From the NCBI RefSeq assembly GCF_040436345.1, contig NC_133237.1:24371749-24435748 (forward strand): 64,000 nt of DNA. The letters run 5' to 3'. This document shows, piece by piece, positions 1 to 10,149 of the stretch. The notes under the pieces are model-generated. The model worked only from the letters and a program-made list of their open reading frames with translations, searched no databases and was not told the DNA's origin. How positions within the stretch are numbered: position 1 is the stretch's first letter; the number at the start of each line of letters is the position of its first letter. This stretch comes from Pagrus major. Its lineage: Eukaryota; Chordata; Actinopteri; Spariformes; Sparidae. The translations under genes were made by a program, and so were the position numbers.

Positions 1-439
1 CCAGACTCCACCCTGAATGTTATCTGAGCTACACTTTAACTAAACCTACAGCAAGACACCAGGAAGTGTAGGACAAGTGTGTTTATTCAAAAGATTTACA
101 GTTCAAACCAGCCATGAGATTTACGAACATCCTGTGACACAACAGTATCAAAGTAGAGAACAAGTCAAGTTTGTGTTTCAGCACATTGAATGTATAAAAT
201 ATGAACAGAGAATCTCGGTCTGTGTACAGGACAGCCATTATCTTCTTACGTCACGCCCGGGGTGGGAAGCTCAAATGCTGTTAAAGAGGATTTAATGTCG
301 TACTGCTGTGCTCCCGGTTGCAATTAAGTCATATAAATGTAAAGTATCTGACCAATCATTGTCTTTTCACAGCCTCCTGGTTGATCAGCAGCTGACAAGA
401 CAACAGATAGTGACATCCAGAGGAACATCAGGCAACACA
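1..439. other. Intergenic, no gene recognised
   Basis: The only open frame (77-295) begins at GTG, resembles no family I know and has no splice context. I see no repeat structure before about position 440. Confidence 0.5.
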
Positions 440-966
440 AACTAAATATTTTTGACAAGACGATGAGACAATTTCAAGCCATGTTTGTGGAAAGAAAACC
501 AAATATTTTGGACGAAACATTGGGACACTTTCCAGCCGTGTTTGTGGTAACAAGAACATGAGATGTTGGGACAATTTGCAGCTGTGTTAATGGCAAGAAA
601 ACCAATTTTTTTTTTTGACGAGATGTCTGGACACTTTCCAGACAAGTTTGTGGTTCCAAATTAGATATTTTTGAGGAGACATTGGGACAATTTCCAGCCG
701 AGTTTGTGGTAACAAACCAAATATTTTTGAAGAGACATTAGCACAATTTCCAGCCATGTATGTGGTAACAGAACTAGATACTTTTGACGGGACGTCAGGA
801 TAATTTCCAGCTGTGGCGACGGAACCAGGTAAACATGATCGTTTTCTAACCCTAACCGAGTGATTTTTGTGCCTACACCTAACCAAACTATCACAAATGA
901 CCTGAACCTAAAGAAAAATTTCAACATATCTGTGGTTTGCAGAAATGTACATCGCCAACATTTATT
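440..966 (-). mobile_element. Miniature transposable element with internal minisatellite (family R1, copy 1)
   Basis: Positions 445-800 hold about seven diverged units of 50-60 bp, each with the pattern 'gacattgggacaatttccag' followed by 'ttgtggtaacaa'. Read on the minus strand, the right part (820-966) carries a leader with GGTTAGG, GGCACAAAAA and AACGATCATG, and an end 'TAAATGTTGGCGATGTAC' then 'TTTCTGCAAACCAC'. The same leader and end occur at 15480-16190 and 36943-37572. The left end of this copy is unclear. The several minus-strand ORFs here are the minisatellite read in different frames, not genes. Confidence 0.7.
961..966 (-). terminator. Candidate poly(A) signal of the GIMAP-like gene
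   Basis: On the minus strand AATAAA lies 57 bases after the stop codon. It falls inside the terminal repeat of the neighbouring R1 element, so the gene may use a signal supplied by the element. No transcript evidence. Confidence 0.35.
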
Positions 967-1022
967 TTAGTAGTCAGCTTGTTGTATTGCTGAAAAACAG
1001 GTCAAAGGTCAGTACGTCGCTG

Positions 1023-2937
1023 TCACTGACGCGGACCTGCAAAGAAGCGATTGATGAAGATCGAGTTAAAGTTGAGTCTGGCAGGAGGAGCCGTTCTGTC
1101 CTCCATGTGCTTTATCGCTACCTGGGCTGTTCCTCCTGCTGATCCACCTACAGCTCCGCCTATGATCCCATACAGAACCATCCCACCTGGACCCTCTATA
1201 GCCCCAAACAGCGCACCCACGACAGCTCCCACAACAAACCCCGTCCCCAGTCCTCTGGCCAGGGAAGTCCTGACCCATCCATTGTCCATCTCCGCCTTGG
1301 CTCTGATCTCTGCTCCGACGCTGGTGGTGTAGGCGTCCTGCTGCTGATACAACTCCTCCGCTATGTACTGCTTCTCCATCTCAGTCCAGGCCTTCTTTAT
1401 CTCTGCTGCCCTCTGCTTCCTCAGCCTCTTCTCCTCCTTCTTCACGCAGTCCTCGGCCTTCTGGAAAGTTCTGCTGGAGAAGAAGCCCCCTCCTAAGGAG
1501 GCTGTCATCCTCTCTATCTTCTGCAGCAGCTCTCGGTCCCGGCTGCGATCTCTCCAGTTCTTGCTGAAAACGTGAAAGCGCCCGCCGTACTTCTCGATCA
1601 GTTCTCTCAGGTGCCAGTCGGTCTTCTGCACCCTGTTTTCCAGCGTCGCTGCCTCCACGTTTCCTTCATAGGCCAGGAGGATGATGCAGTGCCTCAGACA
1701 GTGTCTTCCAAAGCGTTCCCTCATCAGTTTCGGGGCTCTCATTTCATTCGGGGAGATGGTCTCCATGTCGAAGGCAATAAGGAAGGCGTGGGGACCAGGA
1801 ATACATAAGCACTTCTGCCTCCTCAGCTCCATCTTCCTCTTGGGCCGAGAAATATCCTTGTCGTAGATGTTCGGGCCGTTGATCACAGCCACTCGTCTGC
1901 CAGCCAGCTCTCCGGTGTTCTTCCTGCTGTCAGAGATGCTGCTGATGTCTTTAGAGAACACCTCCCTCCCCAGTATGGCATTTGTTAGGAGGAACTGTGT
2001 AGGTCCATTGCTGCCGACCACCATGAGCCTTAATTCTGTGGGAGATCCTGTGAAACAAGGAGGTGCAGTTGAATTTGAGAAAGAAAGCAACACCATGTAA
2101 ATCTGAAGAGACAGAAGGAATTTTAATTGTGTTGAGAGGGCCGGTGTAAACCTTTGTTAATCAATTTAAACAGGACAATACAAGTAAACACTTAATCTGA
2201 TCCGTTCTCTCTGGTTGAAATAAATGTATTTTTTCTGCGCATGTTTGCCTCAGGTGGGAGTAACAGTAAGTCACGTGAACACGTTTGTGGAAGGGACAGA
2301 ACCCTTTGTGTTGATGCAGCATTGGTCGTCAGTTTTTACTCAAAATATCTATAAATATTTCAGATAATTTCTTTTTTTTCTGACAAAGCACTTTTTGTAT
2401 AAGAAAAAAGTTATTTGCTTTTATTTTAATTAGCACTTTCTCTTGTAGCTTTACCAAGACTACAAGCACAACAGCACTGTGACTTTGCTAAATGCTAATG
2501 TTTGCATGCTAATGTGCTCACAATGAAAATGATAACAGTCATAGTTTAGCATGCTAACCTTAAAAGCACACAACTCAAAGTTCAGCTGAGGCTGATGGGA
2601 CGGCCACTAGTTTTGCAGCTTTTTGATCATAAACCATAGTTTCTGACAAATGAACATTTTGGCGTCGGTGAGAAGTTCAGTGATGACTGAATAGATTATA
2701 TTACATGGACATTTTACTCAAAAACACAAATATTAAGATCATGATGGTGATAAAGAGAATTAACAAGGTCAGCAGGGTTAACAAATCAGTTATTATCTGT
2801 GACCCTGTGGTGGTGCACTGACAAAACAATTGATCCAGAGTAAAAGTACATTTAAAGCAGTTGTTTCTGTGTCATGTCTTTATATACTGTAGATACAGTG
2901 TGAAATCAGTGCTCTTACCTTTCTTCCTCTTCTCCAT
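1023..2937 (-). CDS. GIMAP/AIG1-family protein with degraded GTP-binding motifs
   Basis: Two coding exons are visible: 2919-2937 (ATG plus five codons, donor GTAAGAG) and 1023-2047 (acceptor after a pyrimidine tract ending CACAG). They join in phase to give 347 residues starting MEKRKKGSPTELRL. The ATG at 2096 is intronic. The fold signature is that of GIMAP (AIG1) GTPases, which act at intracellular membranes in lymphoid cells: 'LRLMVVG..G', 'NAILGREVFS', 'PGPHAFLIAFDM' and 'HVFSKN'. The P-loop is broken. Residues 18-25 read GSNGPTQF where the family has GxxGxGKS, so the catalytic Lys and Ser are Gln and Phe. The G3 box DTPG is replaced by NGPN. A charged coiled-coil-like stretch is followed by a glycine-zipper hydrophobic segment (about residues 272-312), a likely membrane anchor. 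Family assignment is firm; nucleotide binding is doubtful. Immune role is inferred from the family only. Confidence 0.82.
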
Positions 2938-4258
2938 CAGGCAGATCTACAGCTCAGATTCCCTGTTTTGTTTCGGATGATCACAAAGTTCTCCGGCTTC
3001 ACCCTCAACTGAACTCATCACCATTACTGCTGTGTGTATTCAACGACAACACATGGCCATCCCCTCTTCTCTCTCTCTCTGTCTCACCCGCCCGCTCGCT
3101 CGCTCTGACTGCTGATTAGATAATTGGTTAGCAGGTTTAATATTAAGTGGAAAATGTCCTCAGGGCTGGAAGCTGGCAGCGAGCACAGTCACATTTATTG
3201 ACATTTACAGTGAAATACCTTAATTACTTCATAAACGACTGTGTTTTGTATGTTCATTTCTGTATTCACACATAGAAACACATCATGTTACACAACAGTC
3301 ACCATCACAACAACCTCTCCAGTCTTATTCAGTGCTGGTCAGAGGTTATTATATGAATATGACAACATTAACTGGAGGGTTGTTTGTCCGCTAACAGAGC
3401 CGAAATGGTTCTTACATCAAAACGAGAAAGAGGTTTAATGAACAGTGACCCTGAAGAGTAAATGCTTTAATAAACAAACAGTGATGTGTTTCAGTTCCTC
3501 TGTTTTAAAGGTGACGACCCGACAAGGTTATGTCACAGCCAGCTCACCAGACTGTTTATTTCCCCGTGATGAGGGAAATCAATAGCTCATTAAATTAGTT
3601 TGATCCTGTGTGGGTGGAGCACAAAATTATCATCCAAATACAGACTGATGTCTTCATGTTCTGTCACTGCAACAACAAATGACGGTGTTTACAAGGACCT
3701 GCCGATAATTTATCAGCCTGTAGTCTTCTCATTAAGCACCAAACAAAACAAATACTGTCCACTTGGATTTATAATACAGTTGGTCTGATAAACATTAGGA
3801 GTTCAACACAGCAGCAGACGCAAAAAAAGGCAGAACTCTTATCACGGTCTTATCATACCATGTACATTTGGTTATCTATGGTATTTAATTCTACTGTGTA
3901 AGTGTTGTTTGTTTAATCAAGTTTAAATCAAGTTTCATTTCTGTCAGGACAGAATATTTTTTTAAAATAATAAAGCATTTGTTTACTCAAAAATCCCACT
4001 AAAGTTACTTTTGATACTTAAGTACACTTAATATTAGATACAAGAGACTTTAACTTTAACACAGTATCTTTACTTTTATTCAACTATGACTTTTGGGTAC
4101 TTTTTCAACACTTGTTTATTTAAATCATGGGACTTAATAAAGTCAGCAATTTGTTTATGCATTTAATGATACAAGTGTCTTCGTGAATTTAAGCCATTAA
4201 CCACGACTCTGTGATGTTTACATCAGAAGTTATAAAGGATTATGTCATATCATATATC

Positions 4259-4294
<36 letters not shown>

Positions 4295-4400
4295 CTCTAA
4301 AGATATCTTATAAAATATAAAATCATACAAAATGAACTGATGGTGAAGAAAAGACCTTTACACACTGGTGAAACAGCGCCCCTCTGCGGTCAAACCTGAC
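2938..4400. other. Intergenic between the GIMAP-like gene and rsad1
   Basis: This presumably holds the promoter and 5' leader of the GIMAP-like gene (2938-3100, no clear TATA). Positions 3990-4115 are a decayed copy of the fish 'acttaagtacattta' repeat. No coding exon was recognised; ORFs at 3241 and 3600 look like chance. Confidence 0.5.
4261..4294. repeat. (ATT)n microsatellite
   Basis: About eleven TTA units in a row. Confidence 0.95.
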
Positions 4401-4444
4401 AACACACGCAACCGACGTCACATTTATGGATTTCCTGTTTCGCG

Positions 4445-4452
4445 TGACGTCA
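4445..4452 (+). promoter_or_regulatory. CRE palindrome in the rsad1 promoter
   Basis: A perfect TGACGTCA lies 263 bp before the rsad1 ATG in GC-richer DNA. It is a consensus CREB/ATF site; function is inferred from position. Confidence 0.5.
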
Positions 4453-4714
4453 CAGCAACCAGGAAGCGACCTACAGCGACGTAAACAGACAGAAAAAGGC
4501 CTTATTATTGACTTTTTACTTTATTATATCGCCTTCATACACTCACGCTTTACATTACTGTGTAGGTATGTTGCCATAGAAACCATGACACAGTATTTTT
4601 TTAATGTTTATAATGCAGTCGGACGCGCGTGGCTGCTCTGATGGGACCATGTGTGCCAGTGAAGGTCGATCCAGGAGTCAGACTCACAGTTAAAATCTGT
4701 CACAGCATCGAGAG

Positions 4715-7700
4715 ATGATCGCGCACGCGCTGCACGCGCTCAGACGGGCCCTGTCTCCCGGCCCGCGCCGCTTCTCTCACGTTTCCGGCGCAGGACTGAT
4801 CGAAGATGGATCGTCTGACTCTGCTCAGCTCACCGAGCACGCGTCTCTCTACGTGCACGTGAGCAGGCTTTGGTCAATTGTACTGATTGGGATGTGTCCA
4901 TGCAGAGATGGACGCGTGCACACAATTGCAGATGCGAGAGCTGTGTCATGTCTGGAGAGTTTGCACAAATTCTGTCAAAGTGACCTTCCTCCTCTTCCTC
5001 CTCCTCCTCCTCCCCCTCTTCCTCCTCCTCCTCCTCCTCTAGTGGCCCTACTGCCTCAGAAGATGCTCCTACTGCAACTTCAACAAGTACATATCCAGAG
5101 AGAACAATGACCTCATCATGACTGAGTGCCTTCAGAGGGAGACGGACACCCTGCTGCAGCTCAGTCAGGTGTCCTGGTAGGCTGATCTGTTCAAACCTCC
5201 ATCCTCTCCCCCACCTTTACTTCTGACTTCTCCACACAGTGTTATCCAAGTCTGTGTCTTTACATCATCACTTAAAACTTTCTTTTTATTATTATTACAG
5301 TGTTACATCAGTGTTTTTCGGTGGAGGGACTCCGAGCCTGGCTCACCCTTCGACCATCGCTGCCGTCCTGGAGACTGTTGCCAGGCGGGTGAGTCTCTCA
5401 GATGAGGCCGAGGTCACGCTGGAGGTCAACCCTACTCCTGTGGGAAAGTCCAGGTTAGAGGAGTACTGCCGTGCCGGGGTGAACCGTTTCTCCATCGGGG
5501 TCCAGGTGAATGTAAAATCTATAAAATACTTTTTTGGATAATTTCGCTGTATTAATGCATATTACAGACAGACAGCTCCAACTGTTGCACATATTATGAA
5601 CCATTAAAAACCCATTACACTATTTTTTTTTCACCCCACTGTCATTACAGCGTGAAATCATTCATCCCATGTTATCAGACTTTCATTCTGTGGTCCTGGA
5701 TGAGTTTTTGTCATTTTCTACTTGTATTTTTGGCTCATAGGCCAAATACATGCTATTTCCCTTGTGTCCTATTGGGGGCTTTGCCTCATAATAAAACTTA
5801 ACCCTCATGTAACTGATAAAAGACCACATTTAGTGCCCAAAACTGCCATAAAAATACCATAAATTAAATTAAAAACAGTTGCATCCTGTAAACAAGCTGG
5901 TATTTAAAGGGTTAAAATCCTGAAAATGAATGAATATTTGGTATTTATTATCAGGACTGATGATGGTTGAAAAATGAAACCTAGTGAAAGTTTAAATTAA
6001 TATAAATATATCATATTTTATGGCAGATTTTGACATGTAATTTTTTTTTTTCATCCTTTAGTCTTTGCAGGACGAGGACTTAAAGCTCCTGGGCAGAGAC
6101 CACAGCTCCCATCAGGCGCTGCAGACCATCGAAGAGGCCAGGAGGCTGTGCCCCGGGAGGGTGTCGGTGGACGTGATGTTCGGACGTCCCAAACAGAGCG
6201 TTGAATCCTGGGAGAACGAGCTGTCCGAGCTGTTGAAGGTGTGCGACGACCACGTATCTCTGTACCAGCTGACGCTGGAGCGAGGCACGCAGCTGTTCAA
6301 ACAGGTTCAGGGAGGAGAAGTGACCGTGCCTGCTGAAGACGTGACAGCAGAGATGTACCAGTGTGTCAGGAGGACGCTCCACCAGCACCACTTCCTGCAG
6401 TACGAGGTGTCTAACTTTGCAAGACATGTGAGTCTTTTTTCTTCCAGGAGCCACTTTTCTATCATTGAGTTAACTGACGACACCTGATCAAATGACATAT
6501 TTTAAGGATATTTCATATTATAATCATCAAAAAACAACAACAGTGCAGAACAGCTGATAAAACATCTGATTCAGATGAATTTTAAGCAGATTATTTGCTG
6601 GGAATTTTGCATCAGAGATACATTTTCCTATTTTTTACTTTTTACTTTTTATACAAATCTCTGTCTTTTTTTTGTATATTTAAAACTTTTAACAATCAAA
6701 CATACTTCATAGGTTTCTCTTATGACCTGGTAAGTATTTTGCTGCTAATCTCTGTGGATGTTCCCTTGTAGATGCTCCTGAAGTTCACAAATCTCTCGCT
6801 ATTTAAAGATATTTGCTACTTGTGCAACAGTAAATCTCTCAGTTACTGTTGTTGGGTGTACAGAAAGCTGCTGGGCCTCGTTTCTAATAAATAAACGATG
6901 TGGTATTGGATTAGTGCATCGACTCGTGTACTCACAGATACCTGATCCAGCATTTTTTAGGCAGTAAGGGAATCATTTCCGACGCTGGTTTTGTTTTCAG
7001 AACGAGCAAATTATAGAGCGACCGTTTCGAGAGAGATTGCAAAAGATTGTTTCAGCTGTTTGTGATTCTGCGACATCTGACCGTTACTCAGCTTTCCTGT
7101 TGTTTGTTTTCGATGAAATGTCTTCACAAACAGTCCCTCAACGAGGCAGATGTCTGCTCTGTTTAGCCCCGTATGGCCTTCATGACACTTCAGTTAGAAA
7201 ATAGTCACGACGACACAATAATGCTCCACTTTGTTTTGCAGAACGCGGTGAGTCATCACAATATGAGCTACTGGAGGGGACGACAGTACATCGGCGTCGG
7301 CCCAGGTGACCTATTATCTAGATTGCGAGCGGTGATTGATGAATTATAACATATTGCAGAGAGAAGCTGAACATTTCTATGTGTGGCAGGAGCACATGGT
7401 CGGTTTGTCCCTCTGGGGGAGGGAGGTGTCGCTCGGGAGGCCAGGACCCAGACCCTGGAGCCTGACGTGTGGATCCGTGAAGTCCAGCAGAGGGGACATG
7501 GGACACGGAGGCGGATTCGGCTCGGCCATCTTGAACTGTGAGAGGCTGCACTCACAGGGTTGATAATGAGTGTAAATATAGAGATGACACAAGGGGGCAG
7601 CTGCCTTTACCACATTTTCTGAGCCCATGTGAGATGTATCAGTGAGAAACACAGTGTTAGAGGTCGCTGCACATGTGCTCGTTCTTTCAGACATTCTGTC

Positions 7701-8738
7701 CTTGTGAATCTATTATCAGCCTCGTCCATTAACTCGCTCCATCACGTCCTTGTCAGCATCAAACTCTGAGAATTGTGTTATAAAAGATGTTTGTCGGCAG
7801 ATTGGAGGAGGTGTTGGTGATGGGGATGAGAATGACCAAGGGCATTAATCACAAGGTGAGCGCTTTATACCCATTCTGCTCAGCACACTTGTGTAATCTT
7901 CAGGTGATGCTCAATAGAAATGAGATAATGTTTGTTTGTGGGTGTGTATTCTGCAGCATTGGCAGATGTTCAGCCCTCAACTGGGCCTCCACGAAGTGTT
8001 CGGTACGTCGACCGAGGTCAGAGAGTTTCTACAGAGCGGACGTCTCGTTCTGGATGACAGGTGACTCATGTGACGATCGTTTGACAGTGTCTGAATGCAG
8101 AAGTTTGACATTTTCACTGCTGAGAAAGAGATTATTTACAAGTGTCAGGAAACAAAAGGCAAAGATTCATGAACAACTGACTGCAGAAAGTTGATGTGGA
8201 GCACCAAAATAAGGTGGGAACAATCATAAATACATCCACTCTGTGCATAGAGAACAATATAACAGTGATGCATTAAAATTCTCAGTTATTCACATGTTAC
8301 GTCAGTCGTTTGCTATTTTTATGAGCTGGAATCAACAGAAAATGGGGGGAAAATGCCTGTTATAACTTCACAGAGACCAAAGTGATGTATTCAGTAGCTT
8401 GTTTCACCTGAACATTCAATTAACGTTAATAAAGGACAAAGAAAAGCATCAGATCCTCACATTAGAGAAGCAGGAACCAGGAAACGTTTGTTGTTTTTGT
8501 TTCAAATATCAATTAATCTATTATCAAAATAATAGCAGATTAAGTTTCTTAATCTGTGGTCTGTTGTTTTTTTCTTCCTCTTCTTATCAGAGGTCTGCGC
8601 TGCTCCTGGGATGGACTGGCCGTACTGGACAGCATGCTGCCGGCTCTACTGGTGGAGCTGGAGAGAGAAATCGGTCAGAGGCTCCAGAGGGACGAACAGA
8701 CTGATGGACACATGAAGAAGAGCTCCAACCCACGATGA
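4715..8738 (+). CDS. rsad1: Radical S-adenosylmethionine domain-containing protein 1 (HemW-like)
   Basis: Nine coding exons join in phase: 4715-4858, 5043-5176, 5301-5505, 6062-6427, 7242-7305, 7390-7537, 7801-7855, 7957-8060 and 8591-8738 (455 residues; the human protein is of similar length). Exon 1 encodes an Arg-rich, acid-poor N-terminus suited to mitochondrial import. Exon 2 has the radical-SAM cluster motif CLRRCSYC (CxxxCxxC) followed by N-F, as in HemW rather than HemN. Exon 3 has the SAM-binding GGGTPS and 'EVNP'. Later exons carry '[18 protein letters not shown]' and the HemW C-terminal domain ('[10 protein letters not shown]', '[13 protein letters not shown]'). The family binds haem and is thought to act in haem delivery in mitochondria; it is not a proven coproporphyrinogen oxidase. 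Exon 2 ends at the TG|GTAGGC donor, not at the earlier CAG|GTGTCC, because only the former keeps frame with exon 3. I see no disruption. Confidence 0.95.
4986..5040 (+). repeat. Expanded (CCT)n tract forming the rsad1 intron-1 acceptor
   Basis: An almost pure CCT/CTT tract runs directly into the CTCTAG acceptor of rsad1 exon 2, so a length-variable microsatellite serves as the polypyrimidine tract. Confidence 0.85.
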
Positions 8739-8974
8739 CAGGAAGGTGAACGGAGATGATAACGTCAGAGGAAGTTTGTATGTGACGAACAGGACGTTAA
8801 ACACAAAGTGACCATAAACAGTCTCTTATCTTGTCCCAGTTATAGGGACATGAAACAGACTCTGTATTACACTGTGAGAAGTGTCATCAGTCTGGTCTGG
8901 ATGAGACATTAGATGTTAATATATTTTTAAAAGCCGCCAGGTGCCGTCATGTAATTATTGCTGAATCATTTCTC

Positions 8975-8980
8975 ATTAAA
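8975..8980 (+). terminator. Candidate rsad1 poly(A) signal
   Basis: ATTAAA lies 237 bases after the rsad1 stop codon, followed by a T-rich stretch. Confidence 0.4.
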
Positions 8981-9070
8981 GAGTCACTGCAGTTTTTCCT
9001 CCTGCTTCCTATTTCTACATAATGTAGTTTCTAAGTGACTGAAAACTTTAAACCTTCAGCGACCAGGTTA

Positions 9071-9492
9071 ATTTGGATTGGAGATGCACGATGTGGATTT
9101 TTTCAGCTGATACGATAACCGATTATTAACTGACTGTCGTGGCCGATAGCGATAATAGAAACCAACATTTTAATGCTTTTGTTGTGCACACCTGAGTGCA
9201 AGAAAGGCTACGATGTCGTGAGCAAAGATGGGTTACTTGATATTTCATAGCTGTCATAAGATTTAATGGTTAAACTTGAAGACTTTTGTGTTTTGTTGTT
9301 CTTCTTCTCTGTGTTTATTGGCTGCTCACAAAACAACCTTAAAGGTGCATACCACCACTTCTACACTACTCGTGTAGATGCTGCACAGTTCAGTCAACAA
9401 AAGCAGCTATAATTTACATTATCTGCCGATAACCGATAATGTATATTTTCCATTGCTGGGCCGATAATATATCGTGCATCCCTAGTTTGGAT
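9071..9492. mobile_element. hAT-type miniature element
   Basis: A 406-bp element (9079-9484) is bounded by inverted ends GAGATGCACGAT and ATCGTGCATCCC. Flanking 8-bp direct repeats are ATTTGGAT and GTTTGGAT (7 of 8 match), the target duplication size of hAT transposons. Subterminal 'cgataaccgat' motifs are also inverted. There is no coding content. Confidence 0.85.
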
Positions 9493-9884
9493 CCCAACTT
9501 ATTGAAATAAAACAAACTAACCGATTGAGGCACAACAGATCAGTGACTCCTGTGTTCAGCGAGGTAAAATGACTGTTTTTGTCAGTGGAGTCTGGTGACT
9601 TTGAACAGAGCGATTTAACTGCTTTTTCTGGTTAAACGTAATTATTCTCTCCCAGTTTGCAGGAAATAATCTGAATTGTTGTGAATGCCTTCTCAGTGTG
9701 TGTGTGTATTAAGAAAACATGGGGATTTTTCTGCTCTTGTAAATAGGTGAATGTAACACCATGTTTCAAACAGACGCCATTTCAGCAAGACAAGCCTCGC
9801 AGACAGCAGTTATTAAAATCTCAGACTTAATTAAATGTGACCCTCTGCAGTAGCTGCGTGACCTTTTCATTATCTCACATTCAT

Positions 9885-10019
9885 AGAGAAAATACTCTAG
9901 TAGCGCTTTGTTTTACACGTCTTAACTACTAATTATTTCTTCTAATGTGGTGCTAATTACAGAGAAAATACTCTGGTAGCGCTTAGTTTTACACGTCTTA
10001 ACTACTAATTATTTCTTCT
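9885..10019. repeat. Direct duplication of a 59-bp unit
   Basis: Units 9885-9943 and 9961-10019 are nearly identical (AGAGAAAATACTCT...TTCTTCT), separated by 17 bp. They contain no gene. Confidence 0.9.
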
Positions 10020-10149
10020 TCACACTCTACAGACCAGAATAATAGATCTCACAGGGCAGGTTGTGATGAACATTTGTACGTACGTCCTGTCCACTGAGGA
10101 CTGTTACGTCTGACTGACTGATGCCGTCAAATCAGAAATGCACATATGA

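Noticed and set aside
2048-2096. Start of the GIMAP-like gene at the ATG at 2096
   Set aside because: This stretch is the end of an intron (pyrimidine tract ending CACAG); the upstream exon 2919-2937 supplies the ATG in phase.
5043-5168. rsad1 exon 2 ending at CAG|GTGTCC
   Set aside because: It breaks frame with exon 3; the donor eight bases later (TG|GTAGGC) restores the conserved [12 protein letters not shown] reading.
6080-6454. Minus-strand ORF of 124 codons opposite rsad1
   Set aside because: Antisense shadow of the GC-rich rsad1 exon 4.
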